Source: Mediterranea massiliensis (GTDB lineage: Bacteria; Bacteroidota; Bacteroidia; Bacteroidales; Bacteroidaceae). Taken from it: a stretch of 64,000 bases of DNA. Under the pieces are notes generated by a model. That model saw nothing but the letters and a program-made list of their open reading frames with translations. It did not search any database and had not been told where the DNA came from. Shown here one piece after another: positions 42,568-51,553 of this stretch (the first letter of the stretch is position 1; each line of letters starts with the position of its first letter). Where the stretch lies: NCBI RefSeq assembly GCF_900128475.1, contig NZ_LT635837.1:452313-516312 (forward strand). Reading direction: 5' to 3'. A program made the translations under genes and the position numbers.

Positions 42568-43860
42568 TCATTTCACATCACCAATGGCCTTCAAGCGCAC
42601 CGCAACGGCGTTCTTGTGACCATCCAACGACTCATTGGCCGCCATCACCTCGATGGCCGGTCCTATCTGCCGAAGCCCCTCGGGACTGATTTCCTGGAAA
42701 GTCATCTTGCGGATGAAGCTGTCCAGACTGACCCCGCTATAGGCTTTGGCATACCCGTTGGTGGGCAGGGTATGATTGGTACCCGAAGCATAGTCGCCGG
42801 CACTCTCAGGAGTCAGCGAACCCAGGAAAACGGAACCGGCATGGACTATCTTCCCGGCCACAGACTGATAGTCGGCCGTCTCTATAATCAGATGCTCGGG
42901 GGCGTAGGCATTGGTCATGTCAACGGCCTCTTCCATGCTGAGTACCACAATCAGCTTGCTGTTGGCCAACGAACGTGCCGCAATTTCCTTGCGGGGCAAT
43001 GCCTCCAGCTGACGCTCCACTTCGTCCTTGACAGCCTGCTGCAATTCTTTTGAAGTGGTAATCAGCATCGCCTGGCTGTCCACTCCGTGCTCGGCCTGAC
43101 TCAACAAGTCGGCAGCCACAAATACGGGATCAGCCGTCCCGTCGGCCAGGACTTCCACTTCCGACGGTCCGGCCGGCATGTCGATGGCCACATCGCGCAG
43201 ACCAACCAACTGCTTGGCTGCCGTGACATACTGATTGCCCGGACCGAAAATCTTATACACCTTGGGGATGCTCTGCGTACCGTAGGCCATCGCTGCTATT
43301 GCCTGCACGCCACCGGCCTTGAACACCTGCTGCACACCCGCTACACGGGCGGCAAACAGAACGGCCGGATGTACCTTGCCGTCACGCCCCGGAGGGGTAC
43401 ACAACACAATCTCCCGACACCCGGCTATGCGGGCAGGCACGGCGAGCATCAGTACCGTGGAAAACAGGGGAGCCGTTCCTCCCGGAATATACAGACCCAC
43501 TTTCTCGATGGCTACCGCCTTCTGCCAGCAGACAACCCCCGGACGGGTTTCTACCTTCTTGCCTTCAAAACGCTGCGAAGCGTGGAAGGCGGCGATATTG
43601 TCGGTAGCCAGCCGGATGGCAGCCTTCAGCTCTTCGCTCACCCGATGTTCGGCTTCCTCGAACTCCTCCGGCGATACCGCCAGGGTCGTCAGTTCTACCT
43701 TGTCAAACTGGCGTTCATATTCGCGTACAGCCTCATCGCCCTCCGCCTTCACACGGCCGATGATGCCCTGCACCACGCCAAACAAACTTTCCGTATTCAT
43801 GACAGGGCGCTTCAGCAACTCCTGCCATTGGGACTTTTCAGGATAATCAATCAATATCAT
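42568..43860 (-). CDS. hisD: Histidinol dehydrogenase
   Basis: A 430-residue zinc enzyme catalysing the last two steps of histidine synthesis. Hallmarks are the IPGGTAPLFSTVLML loop, KIFGPGNQYVTAAK, PAGPSEVEVLAD, LLSQAEHGVDSQ (zinc His/Gln), and GDYASGTNHTLPTNGYAKAYSGVS near the end. The ATG at 43860 (MILIDYPEKSQW) fits family length; an alternative TTG at 43881 would overlap the hisG stop. It lies 17 bp after hisG. Confidence 0.95.
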   Translation of the reverse strand: MILIDYPEKSQWQELLKRPVMNTESLFGVVQGIIGRVKAEGDEAVREYERQFDKVELTTLAVSPEEFEEAEHRVSEELKAAIRLATDNIAAFHASQRFEGKKVETRPGVVCWQKAVAIEKVGLYIPGGTAPLFSTVLMLAVPARIAGCREIVLCTPPGRDGKVHPAVLFAARVAGVQQVFKAGGVQAIAAMAYGTQSIPKVYKIFGPGNQYVTAAKQLVGLRDVAIDMPAGPSEVEVLADGTADPVFVAADLLSQAEHGVDSQAMLITTSKELQQAVKDEVERQLEALPRKEIAARSLANSKLIVVLSMEEAVDMTNAYAPEHLIIETADYQSVAGKIVHAGSVFLGSLTPESAGDYASGTNHTLPTNGYAKAYSGVSLDSFIRKMTFQEISPEGLRQIGPAIEVMAANESLDGHKNAVAVRLKAIGDVK

Positions 43861-43877
43861 AACCGTCTGCTTCTTTT

Positions 43878-44729
43878 TCAAATAATCATTTTTTCAATGG
43901 GCAACACCAGAATGCCTTCCGCTCCCAGCTGCTTCAGCTTGCCGATGATTTCCCAAAAACATTTCTCGTCGAGCACCGTGTGAACCGAGCACCAGCCTTC
44001 CTGCGCCAACGGCATCACCGTCGGACTCTTCATGCCCGGCAGCACGGCCACGATGTCGTCCAGCCGTTCCTTGGGGGCATTCATCAGCACATATTTCTTG
44101 TCTTCGGCCGTCTTCACCGCATCCATGCGGAACAGCAGTTCCTTCAAGATTTCCTTCTTCTCGGCAGACAGATGCTTGTTGCCGATGAGCAATGCTTCCG
44201 ACTGCATCACCACTTCCACCTCTTTCAGCCGATTGCTCACCAGCGTCGATCCCGAGCTGACAATATCGAAAATGGCATCAGCCAAGCCGATACCCGGCGA
44301 CACTTCCACCGAACCGGTAATCACATGAATCTCGGCATGCACATTACACCTGTTCAGATAGTCCGACAGGATTCCCGGATAGGACGTGGCTATCTTACGT
44401 CCTTCAAACCACTCTATACCCGGATAGTCAATGTCCTTCGGCATGGCCAGTGACAGGCGGCATTTACTGAATCCCAGACGTTTCACGATTTCGGCATCTT
44501 CGCCCCGCTCTACAAATTCATTTTCGCCTACAATACCGATGTCGGCCACTCCCGTTGCCACTGTCTGCGGAATATCATCATCCCGCAGAAACAACACTTC
44601 GATGGGAAAATTGGACGACTGTACCAGCAGCGTACGTTTCGTCGCGTTCAGTTTGATGTCAGCCTCCTCCAGAAACGACATCGTCTCGTCGTAAAGACGA
44701 CCTTTGGCTTGTACTGCAATTCTCAGCAT
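43878..44729 (-). CDS. hisG: ATP phosphoribosyltransferase, long form
   Basis: A 283-residue HisG with its C-terminal ACT-like regulatory domain (about 210-283), so histidine feedback by the protein itself is expected. Catalytic-domain signatures are LRIAVQAKGRLYDE, GVADIGIVGENEF and the PRPP-binding DAIFDIVSSGSTLVSN. It catalyses the first committed step. First structural gene after the leader peptide and attenuator. Confidence 0.95.
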   Translation of the reverse strand: MLRIAVQAKGRLYDETMSFLEEADIKLNATKRTLLVQSSNFPIEVLFLRDDDIPQTVATGVADIGIVGENEFVERGEDAEIVKRLGFSKCRLSLAMPKDIDYPGIEWFEGRKIATSYPGILSDYLNRCNVHAEIHVITGSVEVSPGIGLADAIFDIVSSGSTLVSNRLKEVEVVMQSEALLIGNKHLSAEKKEILKELLFRMDAVKTAEDKKYVLMNAPKERLDDIVAVLPGMKSPTVMPLAQEGWCSVHTVLDEKCFWEIIGKLKQLGAEGILVLPIEKMII

Positions 44730-44754
44730 AATTTTTTTCTGTTTTTATTCATAT

Positions 44755-44792
44755 ATAAAAAAAGAAGCCTGCCCACATCCGGCAAGCTTCTT
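44755..44792 (-). terminator. his operon attenuator
   Basis: Read on the minus strand, AAGAAGCTTGCC (44781-44792) pairs with GGCAGGCTTCTT (44762-44773), one G-U pair, and is followed by a run of seven T. It is placed between the leader peptide and hisG, 26 bp before the hisG ATG. A classical Rho-independent terminator. Confidence 0.85.
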
Positions 44793-44831
44793 CCAACCAT
44801 GTATCTTTCCTTTGCACATACACCCGTCCGC

Positions 44832-44891
44832 CTACCGAATTGATTCGTCAGGATAATGATGATGGTGATGATGTGCAATGCTATATTTCAT
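44832..44891 (-). CDS. hisL: his operon leader peptide with six consecutive histidines
   Basis: A 19-residue frame MKYSIAHHHHHHYPDESIR followed by TAG. Six His codons in a row (44856-44873) before the attenuator are the classical arrangement for ribosome-mediated attenuation by histidyl-tRNA supply. Nothing else in this spacer codes. The peptide differs in sequence from the enterobacterial HisL (which has seven), so it is probably an independent instance. Confidence 0.9.
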   Translation of the reverse strand: MKYSIAHHHHHHYPDESIR

Positions 44892-44914
44892 TTCTTTCTC
44901 GTTTTATTTCGAGA

Positions 44915-44922
44915 CAAATGTA
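44915..44922 (-). promoter_or_regulatory. -7 box TACATTTG for the his operon
   Basis: Exact TAnnTTTG on the minus strand, 24 bp before the leader ATG at 44891. Confidence 0.65.
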
Positions 44923-45017
44923 AACCATTCCTTTGAAACCGCCAAGAATATAACAGAAAAATTCGCTTTTATCTTTCATTTTCTCACTTTTCCCAGCTTA
45001 AAAGGTATAATTTACGG

Positions 45018-45848
45018 TTAAGATTCCACATCCGTATGTTTCCAACGGTTAAAGAATACACCCGGCGACATGCCAGTCACCTGCCTGAACACCCGGTTGA
45101 AATGGTTCGGCGTACTGAAACCCGCTTCATAGGCCACTTGCTGCATCGTCCTTCCTCCGTCGGAAAACAGTTCGATAGCCCTCACGATGCGCTGATGGTT
45201 CATATAATCGGGAAAACGGATTCCAGAGGCATGCAGCAGACGACTGAGGTTGCGCACTGAAAAGCCAAATTCTGTCGCCACCTGTTCGATGTGCAGATTG
45301 TCGCACAAATGCTCCATCATATAGTCGAGTACCGGATGCAGGCGGGGATCGTCGGGAATGACCAAAGTCTTCAACAGTACTTCCCGAGCCAAGCACATGG
45401 AAGGGAGCAAACGGAAGAAGCTGAGCGTAAAGTCGTATAATTCAGGTGATACCGTATGCAAGATCTTGGGTCCCCGAGAAGCGATGAACCGCAAATTTTC
45501 TGCAATGACCGTATTCGTAGAATAAATGGAAAATGTCCTTGTAGACGCTGTTTCGGACGCATCCTCTCCCCAGTCTATGTAATAAATGACCAGCGACACC
45601 TGACGGTTCTTGCTGGAAAGTTCGTGTGCCTCACCCTTGGGTATCCAGGCAATGTGCTTCTCTGGTACAAAATAACTGTCCGACCCTATCCTTACATGTA
45701 ACGTACCCGACAAGGTATAGACAATCTGATGCTTTCCATGCGAATGGACTGAGAGATTGACTTCTTCCCATCCTGTCTTCTTGATGAAGATTTCTTCCGG
45801 AACCGAATCTCCAATACTGGATATGTATGCACTTTGTTCGCTATTCAT
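45018..45848 (-). CDS. AraC-family regulator of the efflux operon
   Basis: A 276-residue regulator. An N-terminal cupin-like sensor (NLSVHSHGKHQIVYTLSGTLHVRIGS, then IPKGEAHEL) is followed by two helix-turn-helix units (LHIEQVATEFGFSVRNLSRLLH and RTMQQVAYEAGFSTPNHFNRVFRQVTGMSPGVF). It is divergent from the TolC-HlyD-MFS operon and shares a 112-bp spacer with it, so it probably controls that operon in response to a small ligand. Confidence 0.9.
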   Translation of the reverse strand: MNSEQSAYISSIGDSVPEEIFIKKTGWEEVNLSVHSHGKHQIVYTLSGTLHVRIGSDSYFVPEKHIAWIPKGEAHELSSKNRQVSLVIYYIDWGEDASETASTRTFSIYSTNTVIAENLRFIASRGPKILHTVSPELYDFTLSFFRLLPSMCLAREVLLKTLVIPDDPRLHPVLDYMMEHLCDNLHIEQVATEFGFSVRNLSRLLHASGIRFPDYMNHQRIVRAIELFSDGGRTMQQVAYEAGFSTPNHFNRVFRQVTGMSPGVFFNRWKHTDVES

Positions 45849-45885
45849 TCTCTTTTCGTTGGCCTAAATCGATAAGGATATTGCA

Positions 45886-45925
45886 GAATTTGCAAATTCG
45901 GTACAAAAGTAAAGCTTTACCTTTG
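45886..45925. promoter_or_regulatory. Divergent promoters with a 14-bp palindrome
   Basis: GAATTTGCAAATTC (45886-45899) is a perfect palindrome. On its right are the minus -7 box (caaaagta, 45904-45911) for the AraC gene and the plus -7 box TACCTTTG (45918-45925) for the efflux operon. The palindrome is a likely operator. Confidence 0.7.
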
Positions 45926-45960
45926 CACCATCAAATTTTTGAAGAGACAAAAAGAATAAC

Positions 45961-47283
45961 ATGCTATCTATTTTTAGACCATTGACTGTCAAATTTGCGT
46001 ATTTGGCACTTTTTTTATCCTCTACCGGCTTATATGCACAAGAGCGTGTATTTACCCTGAACGAGCTATTCTCACTGGCAGACAAAAACAGTAAAAGCAT
46101 CCGTCTGCACCAGCTTGTCATCCGGGAAGCCGAACAAGGCATCAAGGTAGCACGCAATGCCTACCTGCCTTCCCTCAGCGTCAGGGCTGAAGCAACGTAC
46201 ATCGGCGACGGTTGCATGACCGACCGTGATTTTTCGAACGCGGTCCATGCCGACATGCCCCACTGGGGAAATTCCTTCGTCGTCAAAGCACAACAGACAA
46301 TCTATGCAGGAGGAAGCATTCAAAGCAGCGTCAAGCAAAGCAAGCTGCAGAAGCAGGCAGCCGAGCAGACTCACCTTGACAACCGGCAGAATCTGCGCTT
46401 CCTGCTGGCTGGATACTATCTGGACCTGTTCCAACTGAGAAACCAGGAACGGGTGTACCGCAAGAATATCGAACAGACCCACCTGCTTGTCAAAGACATG
46501 CAGGCAGCCTATCAGCAGGGAACGGCCCTAAAGAGTGACATTACCCGCTACGAACTGCAACTGCAAAACCTGGAGCTGGGACTGACCTCTACCATTAACC
46601 AGCTCAACGTACTGAACCACCAGCTGGTAACCACTATCGAATTGCCAGTCGAAACCCGCATTGTTCCTGATACTGTATACCTGAGACAACTGGTCATTGA
46701 CAATCTACAGGAAGACGAATGGAAAGCCGGCATGAACGAAGCTCCCAGTATGAAACTGAACGACATCGACATCGCAATGGGCAAAAACCAGAAGCGCATG
46801 ATACAGGCCGAACGCCTGCCCCACATCACGTTCTCGGCTACCAACGATTTCAACGGTCCCATCCTAGTAGAAGTCCCCCCGCTGAACAACAACTTCACCT
46901 ATTGGTTTGTCGGCGTAGGCGTATCCTATAATCTGGACGCCCTTTTCAAGAGCAAACGCAAATTGCGCCAGGCCGACATTGCCATCCAGAAACTGGAAGA
47001 GAAACGCCGTCTGGCCGAGGAAGAGCTGGAGAATTCCATCCACAAGGCCTACATCAATTTGCAGGAAGCCTACATCCGCCTGCATACCCAGGAGAAAAGC
47101 GTGCAGCTGGCCCACGAGAACTTCGACATCGTGCGCCAACGATACATGAACGGCCTGGCCCTGATTACCGACATGCTCGATGCCAGCAACACCCAGCTCA
47201 ACATGGAGCTGCAGCTGGCCAACTATCAGGTGGGCATCCTCTACCAATACTTTCTGCTGAAAAGACAGATTGGCACCCTATAG
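45961..47283 (+). CDS. TolC-family outer membrane efflux protein
   Basis: A 440-residue protein with a signal peptide (MLSIFRPLTVKFAYLALFLSSTGLYAQ) and two TolC repeats, each with long helices. The first is NSKSIRLHQLVIREAEQGIKVARNAYLPSLSVRA. The second is KNQKRMIQAERLPHITFSA, followed by LEEKRRLAEEELENSIHKAYINLQEAYIRL. It would form the trimeric outer membrane duct of the pump encoded by the next two genes. It starts 36 bp after its -7 box and is followed after 61 bp by the HlyD gene. Confidence 0.92.
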   Translation: MLSIFRPLTVKFAYLALFLSSTGLYAQERVFTLNELFSLADKNSKSIRLHQLVIREAEQGIKVARNAYLPSLSVRAEATYIGDGCMTDRDFSNAVHADMPHWGNSFVVKAQQTIYAGGSIQSSVKQSKLQKQAAEQTHLDNRQNLRFLLAGYYLDLFQLRNQERVYRKNIEQTHLLVKDMQAAYQQGTALKSDITRYELQLQNLELGLTSTINQLNVLNHQLVTTIELPVETRIVPDTVYLRQLVIDNLQEDEWKAGMNEAPSMKLNDIDIAMGKNQKRMIQAERLPHITFSATNDFNGPILVEVPPLNNNFTYWFVGVGVSYNLDALFKSKRKLRQADIAIQKLEEKRRLAEEELENSIHKAYINLQEAYIRLHTQEKSVQLAHENFDIVRQRYMNGLALITDMLDASNTQLNMELQLANYQVGILYQYFLLKRQIGTL

Positions 47284-47344
47284 GCAACGGCCTCCAGCCA
47301 CAGAGATCACAGTTTCATGACAAAATAAAAAGAACAGAACAGAT

Positions 47345-48379
47345 ATGATAAAGAACAAGAAAAGAGCCATTCCCAATTTCTTCATTGCCCTCGTCCTGGT
47401 AGCTGGCATCAGCTGGGTATGCGGACGATTTGTCCACCTGTCCGACGTCGAATTTACGGACAACGCACAGATACAGCAGCACCTGACGCCCGTCAGCACG
47501 CGTGTACAGGGTTTCATCAAGAAAATCTGTTTCGAAGAATACCAGAACGTCAAGAAGGGCGACACGTTGGTCATCATCGAAGATACCGAATACCGACTGA
47601 AAGTGGCACAGGCCGAGGCCGACTACCACAACGCCCTGGCCGGAAAAACAGCCATGCTCACCAGCATCAACACAGCCCAGAACAACATTCTGGTCACTGA
47701 TGCCGCCATCGAGGAACAGCGCGTCCGCCTGCAGAACGCCGAAACCGACTACAAGCGCTACCAGGAACTGCTGAAGGGCGAAGCCGTCACCCCGCAGCAG
47801 TTCGACCGCGTGAAGACCGACTACGCCGCCACCCAGGCCCGCTACGAACAACTGCTGAGGCAGAAGCAGTCCACCCAGCTGACCAAAGAAGAGCAGACGC
47901 AACGCCTGGAACAGAACGAGTCGGACATCAAGCTGGCCGAAGCTGCCCTCAACCTGGCCAAGCTGAACCTTTCGTACACCATCATCCTGGCCAATGCCGA
48001 CGGGGTGACGGGCCGGAAGAACATACATGAAGGCGAATTGGTACAGCAGGGACAGACCCTCGTCACGCTGGTAGACGGCACGGAGAAATGGGTCATTGCC
48101 AATTACAAGGAAACACAAACCACCTACATGAAACGCGGCCAGCTGGTAGAGGTACGCGTGGATGCCATCCCCGATGTAGTCTATGAAGGACGCATCGCCT
48201 CCATCTCCGATGCTACCGGCTCCTTCTACTCCATCATTCCCCAGGACAACTCGGCCGGCAACTTTGTCAAGGTGGAACAGCGCATCCCTGTGCGCATCGA
48301 ATTTACCGAAAACAATACCGCTGAAAGCCTGCAACGCCTCCGCGCAGGCATGAATGCCGAATGCTACGTTGAACAATAA
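47345..48379 (+). CDS. HlyD/EmrA-family periplasmic adaptor
   Basis: A 344-residue membrane fusion protein with one N-terminal TM (AIPNFFIALVLVAGISWVCG), a biotinyl-lipoyl-like segment (VQGFIKKICFEEYQNVKKGDTLVIIED), a long alpha-helical hairpin (about 95-200) and a beta-barrel end (VTGRKNIHEGELVQQGQTLVTLVDGTEKWVIANYKE). This is the EmrA type that pairs with MFS pumps. It lies between the TolC and MFS genes (5 bp before the latter). Confidence 0.93.
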   Translation: MIKNKKRAIPNFFIALVLVAGISWVCGRFVHLSDVEFTDNAQIQQHLTPVSTRVQGFIKKICFEEYQNVKKGDTLVIIEDTEYRLKVAQAEADYHNALAGKTAMLTSINTAQNNILVTDAAIEEQRVRLQNAETDYKRYQELLKGEAVTPQQFDRVKTDYAATQARYEQLLRQKQSTQLTKEEQTQRLEQNESDIKLAEAALNLAKLNLSYTIILANADGVTGRKNIHEGELVQQGQTLVTLVDGTEKWVIANYKETQTTYMKRGQLVEVRVDAIPDVVYEGRIASISDATGSFYSIIPQDNSAGNFVKVEQRIPVRIEFTENNTAESLQRLRAGMNAECYVEQ

Positions 48380-48384
48380 CCGAA

Positions 48385-49932
48385 ATGAAAGGGAATAAAG
48401 CCATGCCTGAACAACGCCCCCGCATACCTTACTTCAAAGAATTCCTGCCCACCCCCGTGTGCATCTTCCTCTCCATGTTTTTTGCCATGGTCTTCCAGTT
48501 CAACGGAGGTGTGTTCCTGCCCACTGCCGTGCAGATGTCCAGCGCACTGGGCTGCATCCAGGAAGATGTCAATATGGCCGGGTACGCCTCGTTCATCGGC
48601 ATGACCCTGATTTTCCCGATCCTCTTCCGGCTCAAGTTCCGCTTCACTACCCGCAGCATCTTCCTCTCCGTCTGCCCGGTGCTGATAGCCTGCAACCTCA
48701 TCACCCTGCACGTCAACAGCCTGCCCGTATTCATCATGGTGTGCCTCGTCTCCGGGTTCTTCCGAATGTGGGGCACGTTCGAATGCTTCTCCAACATGCG
48801 CCTCAGCGTCACTCCGTCGGGCAATTTCTCGGTCTTCTACCCCGTCATCTACATCGTTGTGCTCGAAAGCATCCAGCTCTCGGGCCTGGTGGCGACCCAC
48901 ATCAGCGACTGGGCCAACTGGCGCTACATGCACTGGTTTGTCATCGGCATGCTGCTTGTGGTGTGGATGTGTGTCCTGCTGTTCACACGGCCTTACCGGG
49001 CCATGAAGAAACTCCCCCTTTACGGCATCGACTGGCTGGGCGGCTTCCTGTGGGGAGTCATCCTCTTTGCCATCGTTTTCGTCTGCATCTACGGAGAATA
49101 TTATGACTGGCTGGACAGTGTCGAGATCCGCTCGTGCATCGTCATCGCCGTTGTGGCCTTGATGATCAACATCAACCGCATGAGTACCCTGCGCCGCCCC
49201 TACATCGAGCCGCAGGTGTTCCGCTACCGCAATTTTCCTGTCATCCTCTTCCTGTTCCTGATGCTCTGCCTGTTCCTCACCACCTCGTCCGTGCTGCAGA
49301 ACCAGTTCATGAGCTCCATTCTGCACTACGACCCGCTGAATGCCGTCTCTCTCAACTGGCTGGTGTTCACCGGTATCCTGGCCGGCGCAGGCATCGTGTT
49401 CTACCGCCAGGCCGTGCTCCACAAAGGCTACAAACTGCTCATCTCGTTAGGGTTCCTGTTGATTGTGGTCTACCAATATTACATGTACTTCCTCATCCAC
49501 CCCAACCTGAATATCGAAAGCCTCTACCTGCCAAACTTTCTGAAAGGAGTCAGGCATGGCATCCTTTACATCTCGCTCACCATCTACGTGGCCAAGAGCG
49601 TACCTTTCAAACATTTCTTCCAGGGATTGTGTGTACTCAGCTTCATCCGTACCAGTATCGCCACCCCGCTGGGAACCGCCATCCTGACCCGCTGGATGAG
49701 GCAACTGCAACAGGACAACATCGGCCTCCTCAGCCGGCGCATGGACGGAGTGAACGGCTGGACGCCCGACGTGTCTATCCGCAACCTCTACGCCGTCGTC
49801 TCGCAACAGACCACGCTGACCAGCTTGAAAGAACTGTTCGGCATTGTCTGCATTTGCGGCACCGTCTTGCTGGCAGGCATCTTCACCTACCGGTTGTGGA
49901 AAAGATACATTCCACTCCGCTACCGGGGCTAA
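48385..49932 (+). CDS. MFS-type efflux permease (DHA2/EmrB-like)
   Basis: A 515-residue protein with about 14 predicted TM segments, the DHA2 number. It begins PRIPYFKEFLPTPVCIFLSMFFAMVFQFNGGVFLPTAVQMSSALG and has FVIGMLLVVWMCVLLF and ILFAIVFVCIYGEYYDW. Sequence motifs of the classical drug-H+ antiporters are weak, so the substrate is not predictable. It is the third gene of the efflux operon; the second ATG at 48403 (MPEQRPR) is also possible. It converges with the thioesterase gene. Confidence 0.88.
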   Translation: MKGNKAMPEQRPRIPYFKEFLPTPVCIFLSMFFAMVFQFNGGVFLPTAVQMSSALGCIQEDVNMAGYASFIGMTLIFPILFRLKFRFTTRSIFLSVCPVLIACNLITLHVNSLPVFIMVCLVSGFFRMWGTFECFSNMRLSVTPSGNFSVFYPVIYIVVLESIQLSGLVATHISDWANWRYMHWFVIGMLLVVWMCVLLFTRPYRAMKKLPLYGIDWLGGFLWGVILFAIVFVCIYGEYYDWLDSVEIRSCIVIAVVALMININRMSTLRRPYIEPQVFRYRNFPVILFLFLMLCLFLTTSSVLQNQFMSSILHYDPLNAVSLNWLVFTGILAGAGIVFYRQAVLHKGYKLLISLGFLLIVVYQYYMYFLIHPNLNIESLYLPNFLKGVRHGILYISLTIYVAKSVPFKHFFQGLCVLSFIRTSIATPLGTAILTRWMRQLQQDNIGLLSRRMDGVNGWTPDVSIRNLYAVVSQQTTLTSLKELFGIVCICGTVLLAGIFTYRLWKRYIPLRYRG

Positions 49933-49950
49933 AGACCAAATGTCCGGCAA

Positions 49951-50457
49951 TCATTCGGCCGGCAACAACGACTCCAAAGCCACGTCTTCGGCCTCCACCT
50001 CACAACTGCGGAAGTACATTTCCTTCTCGGCCTTCTCCTTCGGGAACGTGAAATAGGTACAAAGGGCCTCCGTACAAAGTTCGCCCTTGTCATCGTAGAG
50101 CCGGGCCTCCACAAAAGCCAGGTTGCGCTTCTGTTCGCGGAGCGATGCACGCAGCAACAAGTAACGGCTGTCGGTAGACACCGCCTTGCGGTAACGGGTT
50201 TCCATCCGGGTCGTCATGCCCGCCGTCTGCAGCTTGCGGAACACCACCCATCCGCAGATTTCGTCGAGCAACACCGACTGTATGCCTCCGTGCAGCGTAT
50301 GCAGGAAACCCTGATAATGGCCGTCCGGCTTCCAGACGCTCACCACCTGGTCAGCGTCTTCATAGAAATCCATCTTCACGCCATATTCATTGTCGGGCGA
50401 ACAACCGAAACAGTTGTACCCTTCCAGCTTCTTCCAAGGATTGATTATCTTCTTCAT
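49951..50457 (-). CDS. PaaI-family hotdog thioesterase
   Basis: A 168-residue hotdog-fold protein. It starts KKIINPWKKLEGYNCFGCSPDNEYGVKM, the pattern of PaaI/YiiD-like thioesterases, and has the catalytic-helix segment LHGGIQSVLLDEICGWVVF with the Asp/Glu. The start at 50457 fits the family; the frame extends upstream into non-homologous sequence. It would hydrolyse acyl- or aryl-CoA thioesters; the substrate is unknown. A -7 box (caaatgta at 50485-50492, minus) lies 28 bp upstream. Confidence 0.87.
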   Translation of the reverse strand: MKKIINPWKKLEGYNCFGCSPDNEYGVKMDFYEDADQVVSVWKPDGHYQGFLHTLHGGIQSVLLDEICGWVVFRKLQTAGMTTRMETRYRKAVSTDSRYLLLRASLREQKRNLAFVEARLYDDKGELCTEALCTYFTFPKEKAEKEMYFRSCEVEAEDVALESLLPAE

Positions 50458-50503
50458 GAGTGTTTCCGATTTTAGTGTACGCAACAAATGTAATAAAAAG
50501 ATT

Positions 50504-51169
50504 TCAGAACTTGTACACACAATCCACGCCAAAGATGTTTTTCCGTCCGTCGGCCTCCCACTGGCGGCAGTAGAACACATCCGCCTCCCAGTTTTCCGAA
50601 AAGAGTGGCAGCGAAAGCCCGGCCCGATAGCGCATGCGGGCTACGTCGAAACCATCCCCACGGTTCAGGCTGTTGTACATTTCGACCGATGCATAGGGTT
50701 CTAGCTTGCAGTGGCGTATGTCATAGGCCAGCTTCAGGCGGGAGCGCAGCCTCAGCTCGTTCTCCACGTCGTCCCAGGTATGCTGAAACCTTTCGCGCAA
50801 GGACAGCTTCACCCTTCCCCAACGGCCGGACAACGTGCCGTCGGCATGATAACGGTGGCGGAACTTCCACCCGTCTCCACCCCGGTTGCGATAATGAATC
50901 TCATATCCGCCCCCCAGCTTCAGAAAAGACAGTACGGCATATTTGGCACCTACGTCCAGCCCCCACCGGTCCGTGGTCCGCAAGTGGCTCTTGGTACGCC
51001 ACTCCAGCCCGCCCGACACATCCAGCCGTTCGTTCACTTCATAAACCACCCCCTGCCTCAACCAGGTAGTGTAGTCGGCCTCCTGCGCCTGCACAGTAGG
51101 GACAATCCCACCCCAAAGCAGGATCAGTCCTATCCATTTCCTTATCTGACGAATTTGAAATCTACCCAT
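50504..51169 (-). CDS. DUF2490 outer membrane beta-barrel protein
   Basis: A 221-residue protein with a signal-like start (RKWIGLILLWGGIVPTVQAQ) and a series of amphipathic strands ending in aromatic Phe (VDCVYKF), as in outer membrane barrels. It fits DUF2490 (WLRQGVVYEVNERLDVSGGLEWRTKSH; KLEPYASVEMYNSL). Function unknown; the final residue Phe suits the BAM signal. It has its own -7 box at 51195-51202 (minus). Array D lies just upstream of that promoter. Confidence 0.83.
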   Translation of the reverse strand: MGRFQIRQIRKWIGLILLWGGIVPTVQAQEADYTTWLRQGVVYEVNERLDVSGGLEWRTKSHLRTTDRWGLDVGAKYAVLSFLKLGGGYEIHYRNRGGDGWKFRHRYHADGTLSGRWGRVKLSLRERFQHTWDDVENELRLRSRLKLAYDIRHCKLEPYASVEMYNSLNRGDGFDVARMRYRAGLSLPLFSENWEADVFYCRQWEADGRKNIFGVDCVYKF

Positions 51170-51194
51170 TATCCAGCCCTAAATGGTTTATTTG

Positions 51195-51202
51195 CAAATA
51201 TA
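51195..51202 (-). promoter_or_regulatory. -7 box TATATTTG for the DUF2490 gene
   Basis: Exact TAnnTTTG on the minus strand, 25 bp before the ATG at 51169. Confidence 0.6.
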
Positions 51203-51330
51203 CGGAAGAATTTTGGAAAGAATCTGGAAAGATGACACAACGCTCCCTATATGTGCTATCAACCTATAGCCACAGTGAAAAAGTCATCCGCTAGGGCTGC
51301 AAATATCATGTATATGCAAGATATTCTATA

Positions 51331-51414
51331 ACCGATGGGCGCGTTTATAGAACCGTAGCTTTCAATTACACAACCGTAGGCTTCGGTTTTACAAACGGAA
51401 ACTTCGGCTGGAGA
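51331..51414. repeat. Array D: four 21-bp imperfect tandem units
   Basis: Units begin at 51331, 51352, 51373 and 51394, each starting ACCG (AACG in the last) and the last three sharing GCTTC/CTTTC near position 8. It lies in the 384-bp gap between glgP and the DUF2490 gene. Upstream, 51203-51330 shows no clear feature. Confidence 0.7.
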
Positions 51415-51492
51415 ATAAAGCAAAGATGGAACAGTTTTCCTGCACAAAAAACAGATTCAAACTGAAGAAAGGAAGAAAATAAAGGCAAGAAA

Positions 51493-51522
51493 AACCGGCC
51501 TGTCCCAAAGGGCAGACCGGTT
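51493..51522 (-). terminator. Terminator of the glycogen operon
   Basis: AACCGG...CTGTCCC pairs with GGGCAG...CCGGTT (51493-51522). On the minus strand it is followed by TTTTTCTT, 30-60 bp beyond the glgP stop. Confidence 0.75.
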
Positions 51523-51553
51523 CCGAAAGTATGAAGAATTTATCTATCAGGGA

